From: an uncultured Fibrobacter sp.
GTDB lineage: Bacteria; Fibrobacterota; Fibrobacteria; Fibrobacterales; Fibrobacteraceae
Assembly: GCA_937891805.1 (NCBI GenBank)
Contig: CALATK010000134.1
Coordinates: 1-9,579, forward strand
Reading direction: 5' to 3'
DNA length: 9,579 bases
The translations under genes and the position numbers were made by a program. Below are positions 5,423 to 9,579 of this stretch, in pieces; the stretch's first letter is position 1, and every line of letters begins with the position of its first letter. The notes beneath the pieces are model-generated. The model was not told the origin of the DNA and searched no databases. It saw only the letters and a program-made list of their open reading frames with translations.

Positions 5423-7165
5423 TTAATTTCCGTTTCCTACAACCTTGGCCTCTACGAGTTGGCCCTGTTCTATGGTTATTTTCTGCTGGCTGTCAAAATT
5501 ATTGATTACGGTTGCACCGTCAACGGTTACGGCATCGTAATAGACCGTTCCGTTGAAACCTTCGGCAAATACTTCCAGGTACACTTTGGAAATATTGCTC
5601 ATAAAGGCGGTGTAGTCGTCCCCTTCTAGAACCTTCTGGTCTTTGGCGGTGGTGGAAAGATCTATTTCGCAAGACATGGACTTGCCGGCGTCAATCCAGC
5701 AACCGTCGGGCTGAGCCCAGGCCCAGTCGGGGGCTCCCGTCAGGAATGCCACCGTGAACCAGATGCCAGACAACTTGTTGGTGTTGTTCACGTTCATGGT
5801 GATTTTCTTGGCGGAGGACAGGTCGGGGACGCTGCCCTCCAAAATGACGATGTTTCCCTTGGCTGTGTCGCCGCTGCCTGCGGAGAACTTAACCTGTAAC
5901 CATCCGTTGGTGGCGATGTCGTCGGGGAGCACTTCTTCCACTTTTCTTGCAGTATCCAATTCGGCCAGTTTGTAACCCGCTTCGCAATCTGCTACAGGGG
6001 TATTGGACATAGTGTACTTGTCCCAGCCGGGCATGTCTTCGAGGCTGATGGTACAGGGGCTGTCCATATTCGCCTTCCATACGGCATCAACGGTCTGATC
6101 CAAGAATTTTCCGTCCCAAGTCTGGTACCAGGGCATCCACCAGGACCACACGCTCTTTTCAGACGCCATTACAGACATATCGGGAATAGGACCATTTTCG
6201 GAAATGGCCAGCATCTTGTCTGTTCCGTAGTTTGCAATCAGTTCGCTGTGAGCTGCAGTGAACTTGGAAGAATAGTCCCACGCCTCGTAGATATCCAAAC
6301 TTATGACATCGTACTTGCTAGCGCCTGGATTCCAGTCGGTATCCTTGGCGTATTCCGGATTCCACACCCAGATGAGGTTCTTGACACCCTTGACGCCAAC
6401 CATCTCATCATAGACCAAATTGTAGAGTGCCTGGAATGCAGCACCACCCTTGGCGCCCCACCAGAACCACTTGCCGCTGGCTTCGTGAAGCGGGCGGAAT
6501 ATGGCGGCAACACCGGATTCCTGGAGGGTTAGGAACATATCGGCAATTTCGTCAATGTCACTGACCAGTTGCTTGTAGGTTTCTGATTCCTTGTTCCAGG
6601 CGCAATTAGCCGTACAGGCAGGGTCGGCAAAGCCTTGAGTGAAATCAAAATCGGTGTATTCCTTGGAGTTTCCAGACTGGGTATAAAAAGCGTCAATCTT
6701 ATCACTAGGGTCCTTCCAGTGCCAGGTGAATGCGGGAATGCCACCCTGGTTCCACAGGTCCTTTGCCGCATCCAAGGCCATCTGAGTATATTCCTTGTAC
6801 CAGGCGTCGCTTGCCTTTAGGCCGGTGGCAAAAAGAAAATCAAATCCCACCAGTGCCGGGTACTTGCCGGTGCGCTCTTTAAAAGCAACCACGTCAGGAA
6901 GGTCTTTGACCTTGGAGGAACTGACATCTCCGGTCATAAAACCGGAAACCGTTTTCTTGCCGTAATTCAAGGAAAGAAAATTGTAAAGTTTCTGGGCGCT
7001 TTCCGTTGCACCATCGGTAACAGGTTTCGAGTATTCACCTGCAGAGTCAGAAGATTCCGGTTCTTCGGAAGACTTTGTGCTGGAGGAATCGTCGCCGCAG
7101 GCGGTAAATAGACTGCAAGCGAGAATTGTCGAAAAACAGAATGTGAGGCCTTTTTTGAAATTCAT
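5423..7165 (-). CDS. GH26 beta-mannanase lipoprotein with C-terminal beta-sandwich module
   Basis: Predicted beta-mannanase, 580 aa. The signal peptide ends in a lipobox at C23 (SLFTAC), followed by GDDSSS and a Ser/Glu linker to about residue 50, so the enzyme should be lipid-anchored, probably on the outer membrane. C17 (ILAC) is a less likely lipidation site. The GH26 domain spans about 53-385, with the acid/base E228 in FRPLHEASGKWFWW and the nucleophile E323 in ISENGPIPD. The substrate-cleft words PALVGFDFLF, GGIPAFTWHWKDP and SWWMPWY are shared with the neighbouring paralogue. Residues about 415-555 form a beta-rich module with aromatic residues (GAPDWAWAQPDGCW, VYYDAVTVDG) that looks like a carbohydrate-binding module; I cannot assign its family. 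The start is secure, with AAGGAG six bases before the ATG. It lies 70 bases downstream of the epimerase gene and 22 bases upstream of the second GH26 gene. Confidence 0.93.
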   Translation of the reverse strand: MNFKKGLTFCFSTILACSLFTACGDDSSSTKSSEEPESSDSAGEYSKPVTDGATESAQKLYNFLSLNYGKKTVSGFMTGDVSSSKVKDLPDVVAFKERTGKYPALVGFDFLFATGLKASDAWYKEYTQMALDAAKDLWNQGGIPAFTWHWKDPSDKIDAFYTQSGNSKEYTDFDFTQGFADPACTANCAWNKESETYKQLVSDIDEIADMFLTLQESGVAAIFRPLHEASGKWFWWGAKGGAAFQALYNLVYDEMVGVKGVKNLIWVWNPEYAKDTDWNPGASKYDVISLDIYEAWDYSSKFTAAHSELIANYGTDKMLAISENGPIPDMSVMASEKSVWSWWMPWYQTWDGKFLDQTVDAVWKANMDSPCTISLEDMPGWDKYTMSNTPVADCEAGYKLAELDTARKVEEVLPDDIATNGWLQVKFSAGSGDTAKGNIVILEGSVPDLSSAKKITMNVNNTNKLSGIWFTVAFLTGAPDWAWAQPDGCWIDAGKSMSCEIDLSTTAKDQKVLEGDDYTAFMSNISKVYLEVFAEGFNGTVYYDAVTVDGATVINNFDSQQKITIEQGQLVEAKVVGNGN

Positions 7166-7213
7166 TGTACACTCCTTAATTTTCCCAAAATAAGAAATTA
7201 TGGGTGACTGCGA

Positions 7214-7237
7214 GAAAAATTAAGATATAAGTATCTT
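7214..7237 (-). terminator. Weak AT-rich hairpin after the epimerase gene
   Basis: On the minus strand AAGATA, loop CTTA and TATCTT form a 6-bp stem overlapping the epimerase stop codon, followed by AATTTTTC. As a terminator it would be weak, so read-through into the GH26 genes is plausible. Confidence 0.35.
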
Positions 7238-8240
7238 ATTTCTTCAGGAACTTGGCCCCGAATGTAAATTTTCGTGAATCTTCGGGAGGGATTTCTATCA
7301 GCCCGCGGTGGTGGTTCAGGGCGTCGGGCTCCGATGTCATGGGCTCGATGGCGATGCTTGCCCGGGTAGGGGGCGTGTAAATCTGGATGGCGTTGTATTG
7401 CCCTTGACCGGCCTGTTGCCAGATGTCCAGTTTGCCTGCGCTCCCTTCCAAAAACACATGGGCCTGGGTTTGGGATTGTGCCGTCGCACTTGAAAAATCG
7501 CCTCCCAGGCAGAAACAGTCGTTGATGAACTCGTCGCCGATGTCGCGGCCGCCCACGAAGCGGGTGTCGTCCTTGAAGTTCCCGGTGGGAAGGTCCGCCT
7601 GGTCTAAGAGGGCAAGCTTGCTTTCGGGGAGCGTCATCTTCAGGTCATTCACCTTTTCGCCCAGGCTGTAGTATGGGTGCCAGCCTTCGGAATAGGGCAT
7701 GAGTGCCTTTCCGATGTTCTGCACAGAGGCCTCTACGGTATAAGATTCACCTGTGAAAGTTACTTTGTTTGTAGCCTTGAAAGGGAAGGGGAACCCGGCG
7801 AAGGCGCCCGGCCAGTCGCAGGTGAAAACGGCGGTGCAACTTTCGGAATCGCTCTCGAAACTTTTGAATTTCCATTCCTTGTTCTGCAAGAAACCGTGGA
7901 GGGCATGGGGTGCCCAACTCACGTTGTTTATAAGGGCGTAGGTGTTGCCATTCCAGGTGAACTTGGCGTAGGCGGTGCGGCCCGGGAAGGGGGCGAGTCT
8001 GCAGCCTGCATTGGTGTCGGGGCCCATTTTGTAGATGTCATCGCCTTCCCGGTAACCGAAAAGCAGGTCCAGTTTGTCGGAACCGGTGACGCCCGCGCCG
8101 TTTTTTGCAACGGGTATGCGCCAGGCGTTAAGGCCTCCGCCGTAACCGCTCAGAATTTCCAGTTCAGCGCCGTCATCGCGCTGCAAAACATAGCATTGGA
8201 TAGTGCCGAGAAGGCGAGAAATCAGTTTGAAGTTGCTCAT
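7236..8240 (-). CDS. Aldose 1-epimerase (galactose mutarotase) family protein
   Basis: Cytosolic enzyme of the mutarotase superfamily, which interconverts the alpha and beta anomers of aldoses; 334 aa from the chosen start. Family positions are recognisable: APHALHGF with H115, GWHPYYSLG with H188, and IAIEPMTSEPDALN with the likely general base E299. The expected beta-sandwich composition is present and there is no signal peptide. I start it at the ATG at 8240 (MSNFKLI). An in-frame ATG 23 codons earlier (8309) would add an N-terminus encoded entirely by repeat DNA, which no family member needs. No Shine-Dalgarno sequence precedes 8240, but TATCTT lies 7 bases ahead of the ATG. It stands upstream of two mannanase genes on the same strand, which suggests action on mannose, glucose or galactose released from (galacto)glucomannan. 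Its exact sugar is unknown and it could be a hexose-6-phosphate epimerase. Confidence 0.88.
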   Translation of the reverse strand: MSNFKLISRLLGTIQCYVLQRDDGAELEILSGYGGGLNAWRIPVAKNGAGVTGSDKLDLLFGYREGDDIYKMGPDTNAGCRLAPFPGRTAYAKFTWNGNTYALINNVSWAPHALHGFLQNKEWKFKSFESDSESCTAVFTCDWPGAFAGFPFPFKATNKVTFTGESYTVEASVQNIGKALMPYSEGWHPYYSLGEKVNDLKMTLPESKLALLDQADLPTGNFKDDTRFVGGRDIGDEFINDCFCLGGDFSSATAQSQTQAHVFLEGSAGKLDIWQQAGQGQYNAIQIYTPPTRASIAIEPMTSEPDALNHHRGLIEIPPEDSRKFTFGAKFLKK

Positions 8241-8247
8241 GGCAAGG

Positions 8248-8253
8248 AAGATA
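8248..8253 (-). promoter_or_regulatory. -10-like box before the epimerase start
   Basis: TATCTT on the minus strand (five of six matches to TATAAT) ends exactly 7 bases before the ATG at 8240, the spacing expected for a leaderless transcript. No -35 box is recognisable upstream, where the sequence is T-rich and then enters heptamer array C. Confidence 0.35.
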
Positions 8254-8272
8254 GAAAAAAGGCGAGGGTTAG

Positions 8273-8300
8273 GAGTCATGAGTCGTGAGGCGCGAGTCGT
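8273..8300. repeat. Heptamer array C (GAGNCGN type), 4 units
   Basis: Four consecutive 7-bp units: GAGTCAT, GAGTCGT, GAGGCGC, GAGTCGT. It lies 32 bases upstream of the epimerase start. Its last two bases are also the first two of the palindromic element that follows. Confidence 0.75.
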
Positions 8301-8389
8301 CATCCTCACGCAGGTGAGGATCCGCTTACTGCAATCTAGCAGATCCTCGTGATTCTATCGCTGCGCTCCAGAATGACAGCGAGGATGAC
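8299..8389. repeat. Palindromic multi-hairpin element (REP/BIME-like)
   Basis: The outer ends GTCATCCTC (8299-8307) and GAGGATGAC (8381-8389) are perfect inverses. Inside are ATCCTCAC/GTGAGGAT (8302-8309 with 8314-8321, loop GCAG), GGATC/GATCC with inner TGC/GCA (8318-8346), and ATCCTCG/CGAGGAT with ATTCT/AGAAT (8343-8386). The arms overlap, so alternative foldings compete. No coding frame is credible. The layout is that of a mobile non-coding palindromic repeat placed between divergent genes. Confidence 0.7.
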
Positions 8390-8425
8390 AACGTTTAAGA
8401 CCCGAACCGCACATTCCTCACCTTC

Positions 8426-8495
8426 CTAAATCCTAACCCCTAGATCCTATCCCCTAAATCCTAACCCCTAGATCCTAACCCCTAATACCTACAAC
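8426..8495. repeat. Heptamer array D (CTANNNC type), 10 units
   Basis: Ten 7-bp units run without a gap from 8426. The first eight alternate CTARATC with CTAWCCC, giving a 14-bp higher-order period; the last two (CTAATAC, CTACAAC) are degenerate. The array ends 18 bases before the TATATT box and 31 bases before the ATG of mnmE. The heptamer is the same type as array B, and it has the same orientation relative to the gene that follows. The minus strand has many closely spaced G-runs. Confidence 0.88.
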
Positions 8496-8510
8496 CTCTC
8501 AAACTTTTAA

Positions 8511-8526
8511 TACTATATTTATTTGT
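8511..8526 (+). promoter_or_regulatory. -10-like box TACTATATT close to the mnmE start
   Basis: TACTATATT at 8511-8519 contains TATATT (8514-8519), and the ATG follows after exactly 7 bases with no Shine-Dalgarno sequence. Transcription from this box would start at or beside the ATG. No TTGACA-like box is found 17 bases upstream. Confidence 0.4.
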
Positions 8527-9579
8527 ATGGATTCCCGGACCATTGTCGCACCCATGACTCCCGCAGGCGTTAGCGCCGTGGCGGCCATCCGCGTAAGCGG
8601 CCCTCAGGTGCGTGACGTAGTTCTGGCCCTGTTCGGCGAAAGGGCTGTAGCCCGACTGGAAAGCCACATGGCCCGTCTGGGAACGGCCCGGGACCCTAAA
8701 ACCGGCGAAACCGTCGATAGCCTGCTTTACCTGTTTTTCGAAGGACCCAATTCCTATACCGGCGAAGACACTCTGGAACTTTACTCCCACGGAAACCCGC
8801 TGATCGTGCGGGAACTGATTCAGGCCATCCGCAAGGTACAAGGCGTTCGTCTGGCTGAACCTGGGGAATTTACCCGCAGGGCCTTTCTGAACGGCAAGAT
8901 GGACCTGGTCCAGGCGGAATCCGTGGCCGACGTGATTCACAGCGCGAACCGTGCAGAACTGAAAAACGCCCACCGCCTGCTTTCGGGAACGCTCTCGAAA
9001 AAGATTCAGGAATTGAACGAACAGGTGAAGGACATGTCCGCACGGCTGGAACTGGACGTGGACTTTGCCGAAGAGGAGGCCGACCCGGATTACGATTCCT
9101 GGCGCAAGAGGATTGTGGCCATCGGCGAAAAGATTTCGGAAATCCTCCAGAGTTTCCGCGGCAAGGAAAACCTGAGCCGCCTCCCGCTGGTAGTGCTCTA
9201 CGGAGCCCCCAACGCGGGCAAGTCCAGCCTGGTAAACGCCCTCCTGGGCGAAGACCGCATTCTCGCGAGCAGCGTCCCCGGCACCACCCGGGACTTCGTG
9301 GAGGTCCGGCTGTTTTTGCCCGGCGGGGAAATCCGTCTAGTGGATACCGCAGGCATTGCCGACCGGGCCACCGACGAGCTGGACGCCCTCAGCATGGAAA
9401 AGAGCCGTGAAATCCTGAAAGAGGCAGACCTGAAGATTCACGTGGTGGACGGGTGTGAATTCGGAGTTCGGAATTCGGAATTCGGAGTTGGAAATCAAAA
9501 ATCTACAACAGATTCCGATGTTACCGTCATCAGCAAGTGTGATTTGCTGGATGAGAGAACGGCCTGCGGCCTACAGACG
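8527..9579 (+). CDS. mnmE: tRNA uridine-5-carboxymethylaminomethyl modification GTPase MnmE, N-terminal 351 residues (cut by window edge)
   Basis: MnmE with MnmG modifies the wobble uridine of several tRNAs in the cytosol, using a formyl/methylene-folate carbon and GTP hydrolysis. The N-terminal folate domain is clear (TIVAPMTPAG, EGPNSYTGEDTLELYSHG, EPGEFTRRAFLNGKMDLVQAE). The central helical region follows, and the G domain begins near residue 218: G1 GAPNAGKSS at 226-234, G2 GTTRD at 252-256, G3 DTAG at 273-276. The G4 position reads SKCD (336-339) instead of NKxD. Residues 311-322 are encoded by a 35-bp heptamer array that keeps the frame. The C-terminal helices and the CxGK end lie outside the window. 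The start matches E. coli MnmE; there is no Shine-Dalgarno sequence and a -10-like box lies 7 bases upstream. The gene is divergent from the epimerase. Confidence 0.95.
   Translation, partial: MDSRTIVAPMTPAGVSAVAAIRVSGPQVRDVVLALFGERAVARLESHMARLGTARDPKTGETVDSLLYLFFEGPNSYTGEDTLELYSHGNPLIVRELIQAIRKVQGVRLAEPGEFTRRAFLNGKMDLVQAESVADVIHSANRAELKNAHRLLSGTLSKKIQELNEQVKDMSARLELDVDFAEEEADPDYDSWRKRIVAIGEKISEILQSFRGKENLSRLPLVVLYGAPNAGKSSLVNALLGEDRILASSVPGTTRDFVEVRLFLPGGEIRLVDTAGIADRATDELDALSMEKSREILKEADLKIHVVDGCEFGVRNSEFGVGNQKSTTDSDVTVISKCDLLDERTACGLQT
9457..9491 (+). repeat. Heptamer array E (GARTTCG type) inside mnmE, 5 units
   Basis: Five consecutive 7-bp units: GAATTCG, GAGTTCG, GAATTCG, GAATTCG, GAGTTGG. 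The array begins exactly at codon 311 of mnmE and encodes EFGVRNSEFGV plus two bases of a Gly codon. It falls in the variable stretch of the G domain between the VVDG strand and the VTVISKCD strand. Confidence 0.88.

Noticed and set aside
8241..8309. Longer N-terminus (23 residues) for the epimerase
   Set aside because: The extra codons are made of heptamer array C and the edge of the palindromic element; the family N-terminus fits the ATG at 8240.
8426..8495. CRISPR array
   Set aside because: The repeats are contiguous 7-bp units with no unique spacers and no cas genes nearby.

Overview
The window looks like chromosomal DNA of a Fibrobacter-type plant-fibre degrader. This is inferred from gene content: two GH26 mannanases with accessory modules, a lipoprotein with an acidic/serine linker after its lipobox cysteine, and a C-terminal tail resembling secretion-sorting domains. 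No 16S or other marker gene is present to prove it. Nearly every gene before position 8240 is on the minus strand; mnmE runs rightwards at the end.

Layout. 1-361: start of an unrecognised protein (minus, cut by the window edge). 470-628: a 52-residue lysine/alanine/proline repeat protein of the histone H1-tail kind, with its own terminator and candidate promoters in a very AT-rich gap (629-1004). 1074-2979: a minus-strand block, HIT-family protein, then recO, then panB (recO and panB overlap), closed by a strong terminator at 992-1029. 2980-3496: a 500-base stretch without a protein gene, holding a G-rich 7-bp repeat array, a strongly foldable 200-base segment, two tandem hairpin-rich repeats and the terminator of tRNA-Ser(CGA). 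3682-8240: a mannan-utilisation cluster of an aldose 1-epimerase-like enzyme, a GH26 lipoprotein and a GH26 with an N-terminal CBM35-like module, closed by a terminator at 3626-3658. 8241-8526: a repeat-packed divergent intergenic region. 8527-9579: 5' two thirds of mnmE.

The mannanase cluster is the metabolic theme. One enzyme should be anchored as a lipoprotein and the other secreted with a mannan/xylan-type binding module and a sorting-like tail. The epimerase would act on released sugars inside the cell.

The most unusual signal is a set of short arrays built on exact 7-bp periodicity, each with a different heptamer. Four lie directly in front of gene starts (recO, the HIT gene, the epimerase, mnmE). 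These genes lack a clear Shine-Dalgarno sequence, and three of them have a -10-like box only 7-10 bases before the ATG. A fifth array (5 x 7 = 35 bp) lies inside the mnmE reading frame, where it encodes part of the GTPase domain. Because 7 is not a multiple of 3, gain or loss of one unit would frameshift mnmE. The position bias of the arrays and the coding array are the points most worth following up.
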